From CBDDBH01 sp965225625 (GTDB taxonomy: Bacteria > Pseudomonadota > Gammaproteobacteria > JADZEE01): a stretch of DNA of 64,000 nt. Within the stretch, counting starts at the first letter, position 1; every line of letters starts with the position of its first letter. Positions 26,171 through 35,310 of this stretch are shown here, piece by piece. The stretch spans positions 304,175-368,174 of the forward strand of contig CBDDBH010000031.1 in assembly GCA_965225625.1 (NCBI GenBank). Reading direction: 5' to 3'. The translations under genes and the position numbers were made by a program. The notes beneath the pieces are model-generated. The model was not told the origin of the DNA. It made no database searches and was given only the letters and a program-made list of their open reading frames with translations.

Positions 26171-26694
26171 TGAGGCGTACTACACGCGCGATCACTGCAC
26201 TGCTGCTACTGAGCTACGCGGCTCTCGGCTGGGGCTACCCCTGGGATCAGGATATGGTCGATCAGCCGTCCGCCAAACCTCAGGAATCACCGGCGCCTGC
26301 AGAGCCCGATGCCATTCCCATCGTGGGCGGAGAAACCATGCCTGATCCGACCACCGAAGAGGCCAGTTCCGCGGCCAAGGACGCTGCGGCGGTGATACCT
26401 AATCCGGTACCTGCGAGCCCCGAGTCGCTGGCCCGGGGCGCGTACCTCTACGGGATAAACTGCTATGTGTGTCATGGCAAGCAAGGCTCCGGCGACGGAC
26501 CGGTTGGGCGCAAATTCCTCACGAAAGCTCCGGTGGATTTGAACGAGGATTACACCCAGGATCAGGCGGACGGGCAGTTGTTTTTCACCCTCACGCGTGG
26601 GAGGGCGACCATGCCGTTTTACCGTGATGCGTTGAGCATCGAGGAACGCTGGGACGTCATTAATTACGTTAAAGACGAGTTCGGTAAAAAATGA
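26170..26694 (+). CDS. actE: alternative complex III subunit E, monohaem cytochrome c
   Basis: A 174-residue exported cytochrome c. A signal peptide spans residues 1-22 and a Pro/Ala/Glu-rich linker about 30-85. The haem site C98-YV-C101-H102 is followed by GRATMPFY, whose Met is the likely sixth ligand. The linker is long, as in ActE proteins. It overlaps actD by one base and actF by four. Confidence 0.92.
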   Translation: MRRTTRAITALLLLSYAALGWGYPWDQDMVDQPSAKPQESPAPAEPDAIPIVGGETMPDPTTEEASSAAKDAAAVIPNPVPASPESLARGAYLYGINCYVCHGKQGSGDGPVGRKFLTKAPVDLNEDYTQDQADGQLFFTLTRGRATMPFYRDALSIEERWDVINYVKDEFGKK

Positions 26695-27881
26695 GCAGCG
26701 CACAGACCCAAGCCCAGCCCAGCCTTCCAGCCGTCGCAATCGACGTAACCCGCTTAGCGTTGATCGCCTTGCTCCTCGTGGCCAGCCCCGTACATGCAGC
26801 GGGCAACGAGACCACACCGCCCGATTTGAGCTTGTTCATCGTCTCGTTTCTGTTTCTCATGGGTGTGAGCCAGGCCGGCGTCGTGTTTTGCGCCATCACA
26901 CGCATGGTTCGCGCACAATGGTCCAAGCCCTACCACCGGCTGGCCGAGCTGAGCACCATGGCATTTTCCCCTTTTGCCATCCTGGGTTTCCTGCTGATTT
27001 ATTACGCTGCCAAGGACGACCTGTTCTACTGGCTGTCGGCCTCCCCTGACGCGCATCTGAGCCCATGGCTCAACATCAACTGGTTATTGATCAGAAATGT
27101 AGGTGCGCTTTTATTGTTTTACGGCTTGAGCGCAGTCTATGTAATGAAGGCCTTGCGACCCGATTTGGCGAACGCGAGCGATGTCGACCATCGCGAAGTG
27201 GAGCGCCAGCTCTATGTGTTGTCGCCCGTAGTGGTTCTGTGTTTCGTGCTCTGCAACACCTTTTTTGCGTGGGATTTCGCCATGATGCTGATCCCACACT
27301 GGCACAGTACCGTGTTTCCGATTTTGTTCTGGTTCGGCAACCTGTTCGCGGGGACGGCTGCCTTGATCGTATTCCCGGCTCTGCTTGGCCAATCTGCTGC
27401 AACGACCTCTCACTTCGGGCCCCGTCAGGTCCGCGGCCTCAGCATGATGGTCACCGCTTTCACGCTGCTGTGGCTGTATTTTTTCTGGTCCCAATTCTTC
27501 GTGATGTGGTTCGGTAACCTTCCGCACGAAACCGATCCGCTGTGGCGGCAGATGTACGGGCATTACGCGCCGTATTACTGGACCATGATGGCCGGTTGTT
27601 TCTTCGTCCCATTTGTCACCTTGATCTTCGCGGTCGTAAACCGATCACTGCTGGCAATGTGTATCGTCGGTTTCGGCATCAACCTGGGCATTTGGATGAG
27701 CAAATACCTGATGATAGTTCCGGTTTTCTCGCCCGATGCCCGACCGCTCGATAATTTGCTGGATGTGGGCCTATCGATTGGACTGCTGGCGGGTTTCGTT
27801 GTGGTAGTGGTTTTGCTCGCCAAGCGATTGCCCATGTACTCGCAATGGGAGATAAACCTGGCGCCCATCCCCAGGCGCTAA
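26691..27881 (+). CDS. actF: alternative complex III subunit F, NrfD-like membrane protein
   Basis: A 396-residue membrane protein with about ten helices, related to but shorter than ActC. Markers are FAWDFAMMLIPHWHSTVFPI and MYGHYAPYYWTMMAGCFFVP. In ACIII this subunit pairs with ActC in the membrane and is proposed to help proton movement. It is the last gene of the plus-strand respiratory block. The next 81 bp to the end of ccmI hold nothing recognisable; ccmI converges from the other side. Confidence 0.93.
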   Translation: MSSAQTQAQPSLPAVAIDVTRLALIALLLVASPVHAAGNETTPPDLSLFIVSFLFLMGVSQAGVVFCAITRMVRAQWSKPYHRLAELSTMAFSPFAILGFLLIYYAAKDDLFYWLSASPDAHLSPWLNINWLLIRNVGALLLFYGLSAVYVMKALRPDLANASDVDHREVERQLYVLSPVVVLCFVLCNTFFAWDFAMMLIPHWHSTVFPILFWFGNLFAGTAALIVFPALLGQSAATTSHFGPRQVRGLSMMVTAFTLLWLYFFWSQFFVMWFGNLPHETDPLWRQMYGHYAPYYWTMMAGCFFVPFVTLIFAVVNRSLLAMCIVGFGINLGIWMSKYLMIVPVFSPDARPLDNLLDVGLSIGLLAGFVVVVVLLAKRLPMYSQWEINLAPIPRR

Positions 27882-27962
27882 ACCCTGCGCGCAGGCCGGC
27901 TGGATCAGCCTTGCAAAACAACTAACGCTGGGAAAGGGTTTTTCGACCCCGCATGCCGGCCA

Positions 27963-29213
27963 TCAGGGGACCACTTCATCGATAGCCACGTCGACGCTTG
28001 CCACGTCACTCATCTTGAGGACGGCGCTGAATCCCTGGAGGTCACCGGGTCTGGCCATGGCGTTGCCCGACTTCGAGATCCGCGCGCCGACGACAATTTC
28101 CGAAAAACTCGATAGTTTCAGTTGCGGCGTCATCGCCTGCGAGTCATCCAGGGTCACCTTCACCGGCAGATCGCTGACTTGCTTGCGGACGATTGCAAGC
28201 GGCATGCGGGGGCCCTGGGCCGCGCGCGCAAATACGAATACCGTATCGGTGGGATCTGTTCGGTCCGCGATTTCGGGGGCGAGGGCAACGCTCACAGACA
28301 GCTGGGCTCCGGCGGCGGCGGCTGCCGGTTCCACACCCGCTTGCCTTTGGCCCATCGCGGCCCGGGTTTGCTCGATGATTTCGTCGACGACCCGCGCCTG
28401 CTCGCCTTCGAGGCGCGTACTGCTGCGAAACCGCTCCAGGGTTTCGACCGAATTTTCAAAATCCCCACGCTGCAGCGCGGCAATGCCGGCCAGCCACAGA
28501 CCCTTGGGATTGTCCGGCCCTAATCGAAGCGCAGCGTGCACGACATCGGTCGCCTCACCACGCAGGTCACCGTCGTTCAGGCCCGCGAGTACCTGCGCAT
28601 AGTCAATCATCAAGGGACCATCGTCACTGCGCAGTTTGAGTGCGCGCCTGAAAGCCGAGCGCGCAGCTTCCAACTGATCAAGCGCCGCATAGGAGCGCCC
28701 CAACATACCCCAACCTTCGGCATCGTCCGGCTGGGTTTCGAGGCGGGCTTCCAACCCCGCGATCATATCCGTCAGAGAATGTTGCATCTGACTCTCGGCA
28801 TCTGCACTCGCTGCGGAGCCCGCGGCGGGCGTCGAGGCTTGGGCGAGGCCGGTGATGGCTTGCGGCGTCCCCAGGGTAAGGTAGAGGCCGAACGACACGG
28901 TGGGAACCAGAAGGGCGATAACCACCGCCGCGATTGGACTCACCGTTGGGCTCTGGCCGGTGCCGCCGTCCGCTGATCCCAACGCATCCAGTGCAGCTCT
29001 TTCCAGATCAGCACGCGCCGGGGCGTACTCCTCGTCACCGATTGTGCCCAGCGCACGGTCGGTATCCAGTTCGACCATTCTTGTATTGTGCAGTATGACG
29101 TTGATTTGAGCGCGACTCGGAGCACCGGCTCCCCGCCGGCCCAGCAGCGGCGGCAGCACGGACGCCAAAGCGCCCGTAATCATGACCGCGGCCACCAGCC
29201 AGAAAACGATCAT
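27963..29213 (-). CDS. ccmI: cytochrome c maturation protein CcmI (CycH)
   Basis: A 416-residue protein with two N-terminal membrane helices (about 1-20 and 95-115). TPR-like repeats follow (GWGMLGRSYAALDQLEAARSAF, quoted to 20 or so), and a C-terminal domain of the CycH type ends with VSVALAPEIADRTDPTDTVF and DLQGFSAVLKMSDVASVDV. CcmI holds apocytochrome c and presents it to CcmF/CcmH for haem ligation. The start overlaps the ccmH stop by four bases. It is the last gene of the ccm unit. Confidence 0.9.
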   Translation of the reverse strand: MIVFWLVAAVMITGALASVLPPLLGRRGAGAPSRAQINVILHNTRMVELDTDRALGTIGDEEYAPARADLERAALDALGSADGGTGQSPTVSPIAAVVIALLVPTVSFGLYLTLGTPQAITGLAQASTPAAGSAASADAESQMQHSLTDMIAGLEARLETQPDDAEGWGMLGRSYAALDQLEAARSAFRRALKLRSDDGPLMIDYAQVLAGLNDGDLRGEATDVVHAALRLGPDNPKGLWLAGIAALQRGDFENSVETLERFRSSTRLEGEQARVVDEIIEQTRAAMGQRQAGVEPAAAAAGAQLSVSVALAPEIADRTDPTDTVFVFARAAQGPRMPLAIVRKQVSDLPVKVTLDDSQAMTPQLKLSSFSEIVVGARISKSGNAMARPGDLQGFSAVLKMSDVASVDVAIDEVVP

Positions 29214-29698
29214 GCGCCATTCTCCTCGTCGGCCGAGGCCGCGAGGATTTTTGTGAGCCGCTCGCGCTCGCTATTGCTCAGATCTTCAGGACTCGCACGC
29301 GCTCGGTTCTTGGTGATCTGGATGAACAGTATCCCCAGCGCTATGGCGACAAGCACGAACGGACCCACCCACAGTGCGATGGTCGTTGTTTTTACCGGCG
29401 GGCGGTACAAGACAAAATCACCATACCTGGCGACCATGTAATCGATGATCTCCTCGTTGCCCGCGCCTTCTTGCAGCATTGTGAAGACCTGGGCGCGCAA
29501 GTCGCCCGCCAGTTCCGCTTCCGATTCAGCCAGATTCTGGTTTTGACACACCAGGCAGCGCAGTTCATTGACCAGCTCACGGTAACGCTGTTCCTGAGCG
29601 GGCGTCGAAAAATCCAGCTGTTCGAAAACAATAGCGGTCGCGCTGGCGGATACCGCAAGCACAACGAAGCAGAGAAAACCCTTGGCCACTGCGCTCAT
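29210..29698 (-). CDS. ccmH: cytochrome c maturation thioredoxin-like protein CcmH
   Basis: A 162-residue protein with a signal peptide and a C-terminal anchor. The redox motif R-C48-LV-C51-QNQNLAES is the CcmH hallmark. It helps reduce the CxxCH thiols of apocytochrome c before haem attachment. It overlaps ccmG and ccmI by four bases each. This is the short form, with CcmI encoded separately. Confidence 0.94.
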   Translation of the reverse strand: MSAVAKGFLCFVVLAVSASATAIVFEQLDFSTPAQEQRYRELVNELRCLVCQNQNLAESEAELAGDLRAQVFTMLQEGAGNEEIIDYMVARYGDFVLYRPPVKTTTIALWVGPFVLVAIALGILFIQITKNRARASPEDLSNSERERLTKILAASADEENGA

Positions 29699-30225
29699 CC
29701 GTCAGCCTGCAGACCCGCTATCAGGGGACGCAGCGTTTGTTCCCAGATCTCCCGGGTTATCGGCCCGACGTGCTTGTAGGCCACGCGGCCGTCGGGCGCC
29801 AGCACGAAAGTCTCAGGGGCACCGTAGACGCCGTAGTCGATACAGACCTCGCCTTGGTCGTCGACGGCGTTGGCGATGTAAGGATCGCCGAGAACTCTGA
29901 GCCACCTGAGCGCGTCTTTGCGGTTGTCCTTCCAGTTCAGACCATAGATCGAAACTATGCCCGTGGCCGCGATCTCGAGCAGCATGTCATGTTCCTGTCG
30001 ACACCCCGCGCACCAGGTCGCCCACACATTGAGCAATGATACGCTGCCGCGAAGTTCGGCCAGACTCAGGTTCTGATCCGGTGTCCGCAACCGCGGCAAT
30101 GAGAACTCCGGTGCGGGCTTACCTACCAGTGGTGAAGGCACCAGGCTCGGATCCTTCGACAGACCGAGTGCCAGCACTATCACCAGGATGAGGAACAGCA
30201 CGACCGGGAGCGTGAACCGCAGCAT
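29695..30225 (-). CDS. ccmG: thiol:disulfide interchange protein CcmG/DsbE
   Basis: A 176-residue membrane-anchored thioredoxin with one N-terminal helix (about 5-22). The active site W-C72-AG-C75 lies in NVWATWCAGCRQEH; the DsbE family usually shows WCxxC, as here. GVYGAPETFVL supplies the cis-Pro loop. It keeps the apocytochrome cysteines reduced in the periplasm. A 20-bp gap separates it from ccmF and it overlaps ccmH. Confidence 0.94.
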   Translation of the reverse strand: MLRFTLPVVLFLILVIVLALGLSKDPSLVPSPLVGKPAPEFSLPRLRTPDQNLSLAELRGSVSLLNVWATWCAGCRQEHDMLLEIAATGIVSIYGLNWKDNRKDALRWLRVLGDPYIANAVDDQGEVCIDYGVYGAPETFVLAPDGRVAYKHVGPITREIWEQTLRPLIAGLQADG

Positions 30226-30245
30226 TGGTAGCGCAGCCGTAACGG

Positions 30246-32219
30246 CTATGTCGTCACCAGATCGTCCGTGAGATCGAGCTTTTGAGCCGATCTCGTACGC
30301 ACTCGATAGCGCCGATCAGTAGCACTTAGCACCCCTCCCAGGGCCATTAGCAGCGGGCCCATCCACAGCCACCGGATCAACGGTTTATGGTAGAGCCGTA
30401 GCGACCATGCGCCGTCGTCGAACCGCTCTCCAAGCACTACGTAGAGATCGCGCAACACGCCAGCGTCTATCCCTGCTTCCGTCATCGGTTGTGCCTGCCT
30501 CAGGTAATAGCGCTTCTCCGGGTAGAGGACCGCGACTTCCTTGGACCCGGACACGACCCGCATCACCCCCCTCTGCGCTCGGTAGTTGGGGCCCTCGATC
30601 TCGCTGACGCCTTCGAAAAGAAACTGATAACGGCCAAGCTCATAGCTGTCACCGGGCGCCATTCGCAGGTCCTTCTCCACACTGTAGGTCGATGTCATGG
30701 TCACGCCGGCAACGAATACGCCAACACCGAGATGCGCTACAACCATGCCCAAAAACGCCCGCGGTAGGCTGGTGGCGTTGCGCCAGCCTCCGAGCTTGGC
30801 GATGCGCGTTCCGACAGAGAGCACCGTCGTAAAAGCAACCCATCCGGCAAGCGCAATACCCAGGGCAGCCAGAAGCGAGCGCGGCGGCGACGCCAACAGC
30901 AGGAACGCGCCAGCAAGTACGATGGTGAGTGCCACAGCGGCCCTCAATTGACGCGCCAGGCCGGACACGCTGTCACGCTTCCAACGCGACAGCGGTCCAA
31001 ACCCGAGTAGGAATACCAGTGGCAACGTGAGCGGCACGAAAACCGCGGCGAAGTATGGCGGACCCACGGAAACCTTACCCAGATCGAGGGCGTCGAGGAT
31101 CAATGGATACAGTGTACCCAGCAGCACGGTCGCTGCTGCGACGACAAGCAGTACGTTGTTGGTCAACAGCAGTGACTCACGCGAGACGAGGCCGAAGCTG
31201 CCCCCACTGCTGATGCCCGCTGCCCGCCACGAGTAGAGCAGCAGGGCGCTGCCGATTACGACGCTCAGAAATACAAGGATAAATACACCGCGGCCCGGAT
31301 CGGTGGCGAATGCGTGCACGGAAACCAGCACCCCTGAGCGGACCAGAAACGTGCCCAAAAGACTGAGGGAAAATGCGAAGATCGCGAGTAGCACTGTCCA
31401 AGCCTTGAAAGCCCCGCGCTTTTCAGTCACTGCAAGCGAATGCAGCAGCGCGGTCGCTACCAACCAAGGCATGAACGACGCGTTCTCTACCGGGTCCCAA
31501 AACCACCAGCCGCCCCAGCCCAGCTCGTAGTAGGCCCACCAGCTCCCGAGCGTGATCCCCACCGTCAAGAAAGCCCAAGCAATCAGCGTCCACGGGCGGG
31601 TCCACCGTGACCAGGTCAGATCCAGTCGTCCGTCGAGCAACGCCGCCACGGCAAAACTGAACGGCACCGCCAATCCCACATAGCCCATGTAGAGTAACGG
31701 CGGATGCACGACCAGTCCAAAATCCTGCAATAATGGATTGAGGTCAAGCCCCTCCGCGGCGGCCGGGATCAGCCGCTGGAACGGACTGGATGTGGTCAGC
31801 ATGAATAGCAAAAAGCCGATGCTGATTAGCCCCATCACGGCGATTACGCGTGCCGAAAATACCGCAGGCAGCGAACGGCTGAAGAATGTGACCGCAACCG
31901 TCCAGCCGCATAGAATCAGCGCCCACAACAACAGCGATCCCTCGTGCGCTCCCCAGACTGCCGCAATACGGTAGACAAGCGGCAACGCCGAGTTGGCGTT
32001 GTTGGCAACGTAATTCACCGAAAAATCCTTGGCGATGAACGCATAGGTAAGACTCGCGAACGCGATCAACACGAAAACGAATTGAGCACGGGCCGCTTGC
32101 GGCGCGACCGCCACCCAGCCGGGCAGGCCCCGATGGGCGCCGATCAGCGGTACCACGCCTTGAATCATGGCCATGGAAAGCGCCAGGATGAGCGCAAAAT
32201 GTCCGATTTCAGGGATCAT
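30246..32219 (-). CDS. ccmF: cytochrome c haem lyase subunit CcmF
   Basis: A 657-residue polytopic membrane protein with about 15 helices. The Trp-rich haem-handling loop WGGWWFWDPVENASFMPWL is the CcmF WWD domain, and conserved His near it (for example ALLHSLAV) are haem ligands. It attaches haem from CcmE to apocytochrome c with CcmH and CcmI. The start overlaps the ccmE stop by four bases. Confidence 0.96.
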   Translation of the reverse strand: MIPEIGHFALILALSMAMIQGVVPLIGAHRGLPGWVAVAPQAARAQFVFVLIAFASLTYAFIAKDFSVNYVANNANSALPLVYRIAAVWGAHEGSLLLWALILCGWTVAVTFFSRSLPAVFSARVIAVMGLISIGFLLFMLTTSSPFQRLIPAAAEGLDLNPLLQDFGLVVHPPLLYMGYVGLAVPFSFAVAALLDGRLDLTWSRWTRPWTLIAWAFLTVGITLGSWWAYYELGWGGWWFWDPVENASFMPWLVATALLHSLAVTEKRGAFKAWTVLLAIFAFSLSLLGTFLVRSGVLVSVHAFATDPGRGVFILVFLSVVIGSALLLYSWRAAGISSGGSFGLVSRESLLLTNNVLLVVAAATVLLGTLYPLILDALDLGKVSVGPPYFAAVFVPLTLPLVFLLGFGPLSRWKRDSVSGLARQLRAAVALTIVLAGAFLLLASPPRSLLAALGIALAGWVAFTTVLSVGTRIAKLGGWRNATSLPRAFLGMVVAHLGVGVFVAGVTMTSTYSVEKDLRMAPGDSYELGRYQFLFEGVSEIEGPNYRAQRGVMRVVSGSKEVAVLYPEKRYYLRQAQPMTEAGIDAGVLRDLYVVLGERFDDGAWSLRLYHKPLIRWLWMGPLLMALGGVLSATDRRYRVRTRSAQKLDLTDDLVTT

Positions 32220-32686
32220 TTCTCTGCACTATCGGGATAAGGGATCGCGCCGCCGTTTTTGGCGGTTGCCAGGGCCTCCGCAACTTCCGGTGGCATGTAG
32301 TTTTCGTCATGCTTAGCGAGTACCTCTTCGGCCTCGAATGCACCATCCACTCTCAACCGCCCCAAAGCGACAATGCCCTGACCTTCACGGAAGAGATCCG
32401 GGAGAATTCCAGTGTACCGCACCGAGACGGTGGCGAGCGTATCTGTGAGATCGAAGTTCACGGTCAAGCCGGTGCCCGGGCGCTTGACGCTACCGTCCAC
32501 CACCAGTCCTCCGACGCGAAAGTTCTGGTGCTGGGGCGCTTCTCCAGCCATCACTTGAGACGGGCTGAAAAAGTACAACAGATTGCCCTGAAAGGCCCGT
32601 AACGCGAGCAGCGCGGCGACGCCCACGCCGATCACAATGACGCCGACGAAAATCATCCGCTGGCGCCTGGGTGCCGGCATGGTCAT
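32216..32686 (-). CDS. ccmE: haem chaperone CcmE
   Basis: A 156-residue protein with one membrane helix (about 11-29) and a periplasmic OB-fold domain. The covalent haem ligand is H126 in LAKHDENYMPPE, with Y130 as axial ligand. The start ATG at 32686 overlaps the ccmD stop (ATGA) and has GGGAG ten bases upstream; the open frame continues further upstream but lacks family similarity. Confidence 0.93.
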   Translation of the reverse strand: MTMPAPRRQRMIFVGVIVIGVGVAALLALRAFQGNLLYFFSPSQVMAGEAPQHQNFRVGGLVVDGSVKRPGTGLTVNFDLTDTLATVSVRYTGILPDLFREGQGIVALGRLRVDGAFEAEEVLAKHDENYMPPEVAEALATAKNGGAIPYPDSAEK

Positions 32687-32859
32687 GACTCGCTGCTCCC
32701 GGCAAACTGCGCCCGACGTGCCAGACCGCGTCGCAGGCGCCGTGCACGCGCAATTGGCAGGAGCACGTTGAGCAACAACACTACGAAGGTCACCCCGTAC
32801 GCGCTCCACACGTAAAAGGCGTAACCACCCATATGAAAGAATTCGGTCAGTGTCTTCAT
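32683..32859 (-). CDS. ccmD: haem exporter accessory protein CcmD
   Basis: A 58-residue protein translated by hand. It begins MKTLTEFFHMGGYAFYVWSA, has one hydrophobic segment (about 19-35), and ends in an Arg-rich tail (ARARRLRRGLARRAQ). This is the usual CcmD layout: HMGGYAFYVW before the helix, basic cytoplasmic tail after it. It sits between ccmC and ccmE with four-base overlaps on both sides. CcmD helps release holo-CcmE from CcmABC. Confidence 0.9.
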   Translation of the reverse strand: MKTLTEFFHMGGYAFYVWSAYGVTFVVLLLNVLLPIARARRLRRGLARRAQFAGSSES

Positions 32860-33593
32860 GAATGTTCCGGCAGTTGGCGTACCCAGGCCGCGCTTTGCTC
32901 ACGGGCGAGAATCTCGCAGCGTGCACGTATCAGCAGGGCCGTAGTGTAATACAGCGTAAATGCAAACGTCATAATCAGCAACGGCATCAACATGCTCAGG
33001 TGGATGGAGGGTGCGTCGAATTTCGAAACTGTAGGACCCTGATGCAGTGTATTCCACCATTCCACGGAATAGTGAATGATTGGGATGTTAACCACGCCTA
33101 CCAGCGCCAACACGGCGCAGGCTCTGGCGGCGGTGCGTTTGTCCTCGATGGCCGCCTCCAGCGCCATGAAACCCATATACAGAAACAACAGAATCAGCTC
33201 AGAGGTGAGGCGTGCGTCCCAGACCCAGTACGTCCCCCACATCGGCTTGCCCCACAGCGATCCCGTCACCAGCGCGAGGAAGGTAAACGACGCACCCAGC
33301 GGTGCACTGCAAGACGCAATGACCTCCGCGATCTTGACACGCCAGATCAGAGTGACTGCGCCGGCGATCGCCATAACCATATAGACAAAAAGGGACATCC
33401 ACGCGCTAGGCACGTGTATGAACATGATCCGGTAGCTGTCACCCTGCTGGTAATCGGCCGGCGCCAACACCAGACCACCATACAAGCCCGCCGCGATGAG
33501 GATAGCCGTTACGGTGCCGAGCCACGGCGTCAAAAACTGCGCGAGGCGATAGAAGTGCTGGGGCGCCGCGTACTTGTAGAATGGTTCGAGCAT
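32856..33593 (-). CDS. ccmC: haem exporter protein CcmC
   Basis: A 245-residue membrane protein with six helices. The Trp-rich periplasmic loop LWGKPMWGTYWVWDARLTSE is the CcmC WWD signature, and nearby histidines (FIHVPSAWMS and IHYSVEWWNTLHQ) are haem ligands. It passes haem to CcmE. The start ATG at 33593 (MLEPFYKYAAPQHFYRL) is preferred; the frame is open to 33665, but that would run into ccmA. Confidence 0.93.
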   Translation of the reverse strand: MLEPFYKYAAPQHFYRLAQFLTPWLGTVTAILIAAGLYGGLVLAPADYQQGDSYRIMFIHVPSAWMSLFVYMVMAIAGAVTLIWRVKIAEVIASCSAPLGASFTFLALVTGSLWGKPMWGTYWVWDARLTSELILLFLYMGFMALEAAIEDKRTAARACAVLALVGVVNIPIIHYSVEWWNTLHQGPTVSKFDAPSIHLSMLMPLLIMTFAFTLYYTTALLIRARCEILAREQSAAWVRQLPEHS

Positions 33594-33609
33594 CGGGTCG
33601 TTTGTAGAT

Positions 33610-34329
33610 CTAAGTTGAACCTGCCATTGCGAGCGTTCGGGTCTCGACCCTGCACGCAACGTCAATGGCCTGGTGAGTCGTTACGACCGCCATCCCACCG
33701 TTGCCGGCGTGCTGCCCGAGAAGACCTTCGACCATGGCTTTGCCGCTTTTGTCCAACGCCGCGAACGGCTCATCCAGTAACCACAATTGTGCCGTGCTTA
33801 CCAGCAAGCGCCCCAGGGCCACGCGCCGACGCTGACCGGCCGATAAAATTCGTGCGGGCACATCCTCGAAGCCCAGCAGTCCAACGCGCTCGAGCGCCTC
33901 ATTCAGCGCCTGGTCGCTACGTCGTACCGTAACACCGGCTGTGAACGCGAGGTTTTCTCGCGGTGTGAGATAATCCTTGATTCCCGGTGAATGCCCTACA
34001 TAACTCGTGTTGCGATGAAACTCGGCGCGGATTTCGACGATGTCGGCTCCGCACCAGTGCACCCACCCTGCGCTCGCGCGCATCAAGCCACTGAGTATTC
34101 GCAGCAGGCTCGTTTTACCGCAGCCGTTTGCTCCCTCGATCTGCAGGATCGCTCCGGCGTCGAGCCGGAAGTCGAAGCCGCTGAACAGCAATCTCCCCCC
34201 CCGCCTGCATTCAATGTTTACGCCCTCGAGGCAGGCGCCGCCACTCCTGCGAGCCGCAGCGGGATCCGGCGAGGAGGCCGTTCCGTTCGACGGTGGGCCC
34301 GCGAGCGACGCAAATTTGTCGGCTTCCAT
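33610..34329 (-). CDS. ccmA: haem exporter ATP-binding protein CcmA
   Basis: A 239-residue ABC ATPase. Walker A GANGCGKT is at 66-73 of this start, the signature is LSAGQRRRVALGRLL and Walker B is LWLLDEPFAALD. About 30 extra N-terminal residues lie before the usual family start (LEGVNIECRRGGRLLF); the exact start is uncertain, with ATG at 34329 or 34377. It leads the ccmA-C-D-E-F-G-H-I unit on the minus strand. Its normal partner ccmB is not downstream but divergent on the other strand. Confidence 0.92.
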   Translation of the reverse strand: MEADKFASLAGPPSNGTASSPDPAAARRSGGACLEGVNIECRRGGRLLFSGFDFRLDAGAILQIEGANGCGKTSLLRILSGLMRASAGWVHWCGADIVEIRAEFHRNTSYVGHSPGIKDYLTPRENLAFTAGVTVRRSDQALNEALERVGLLGFEDVPARILSAGQRRRVALGRLLVSTAQLWLLDEPFAALDKSGKAMVEGLLGQHAGNGGMAVVTTHQAIDVACRVETRTLAMAGST

Positions 34330-34579
34330 ATCAGTGACTTTCGCACACAATCCCGCTGCAGTCGCGCTTCGGCTCAACTCGACGGCCCCTTTACAATGTC
34401 ATTTCACGCAACCTGCTATTGTATTCGACCGGTCAGCTTTCAAAAATGTCCGTAGTCGGTAACGCGAGCAAGCACGGCATTGGTGATCCACCCGAGGTAT
34501 ATATAATAGAAGCACGCTTCGCGTACTCACCCCGAAGCGCGGCGGACCGCACTCCGGGGACAAAACGCCGGGATTGAGG

Positions 34580-35266
34580 ATGAAGGAATCGACAGTTTTC
34601 GAGGCATTCCTCACGATCGTGCGACGCGATCTGCTGCTGGCGTGGCGCCGGCCAAGCGAGGCGCTTAATCCGCTCGTGTTTTTCTTGATCGTCGTCACGT
34701 TGTTTCCGCTCAGTCTCGGCCCGGAGGTCAATCTGCTACAACGGATGGCGCCGGGAGTGATATGGGTAGCCGCCCTGCTCGCGGCAATGCTGTCGCTGGA
34801 AAACATCTTTCATGCCGACTACGAGGACGGCACGCTGGAGCAATTGCTATTGAGTCCGCAACCCCCAGTGGTGTTCGTGCTCGCCAAAGTAGTCACGCAC
34901 TGGCTGGTCACCGGTGTACCTTTGCTGTTGTTCGCGCCACTGCTCGGCGTGCTGCTGCACATCAGCTCCGCTACCATGAACGTGCTGTGGGTGACACTGC
35001 TGCTCGGTACGCCAGTCCTGAGCCTGATCGGCGCGATCGGCGCGGCGCTGACCGTATCGCAGAAACGTGGCGGCGTGCTGATGTCCATCCTGGTGTTGCC
35101 TCTATACACGCCGGTACTCATCATAGGCGCAAGCGCCGCTGACGTCGCGGCTGGCGGCATGCCGGTAGAGGCGCACCTGTATCTTCTGGCCGCCCTGCTG
35201 GTTCTGACCTTGACGCTTGCGCCCTGGGCAATTGCCGCGGCCGCGCGGATCACGGTAGAACAGTAG
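34580..35266 (+). CDS. ccmB: haem exporter membrane protein CcmB
   Basis: A 228-residue membrane protein with six helices. Family markers are FLTIVRRDLLLAWRRPSEAL at the start, then PGVIWVAALLAAMLSLENIF and DYEDGTLEQLLLSPQP. It is the channel subunit of the CcmAB transporter. It is divergent from ccmA with a gap of 250 bp, whereas ccmA-ccmB is a four-base overlapping pair in most bacteria. The start is ATG at 34580; a TTG lies two codons upstream. Confidence 0.93.
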   Translation: MKESTVFEAFLTIVRRDLLLAWRRPSEALNPLVFFLIVVTLFPLSLGPEVNLLQRMAPGVIWVAALLAAMLSLENIFHADYEDGTLEQLLLSPQPPVVFVLAKVVTHWLVTGVPLLLFAPLLGVLLHISSATMNVLWVTLLLGTPVLSLIGAIGAALTVSQKRGGVLMSILVLPLYTPVLIIGASAADVAAGGMPVEAHLYLLAALLVLTLTLAPWAIAAAARITVEQ

Positions 35267-35310
35267 TCCCGCACCCTAGAAGCCTGTGAGAAACTCGTGC
35301 AATGTGCGGG

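Noticed and set aside
32862..33932. 356-codon plus-strand open frame across ccmC
   Set aside because: It is antisense to ccmC and ccmA, with His/Arg/Gln-rich composition typical of shadow frames in GC-rich DNA.
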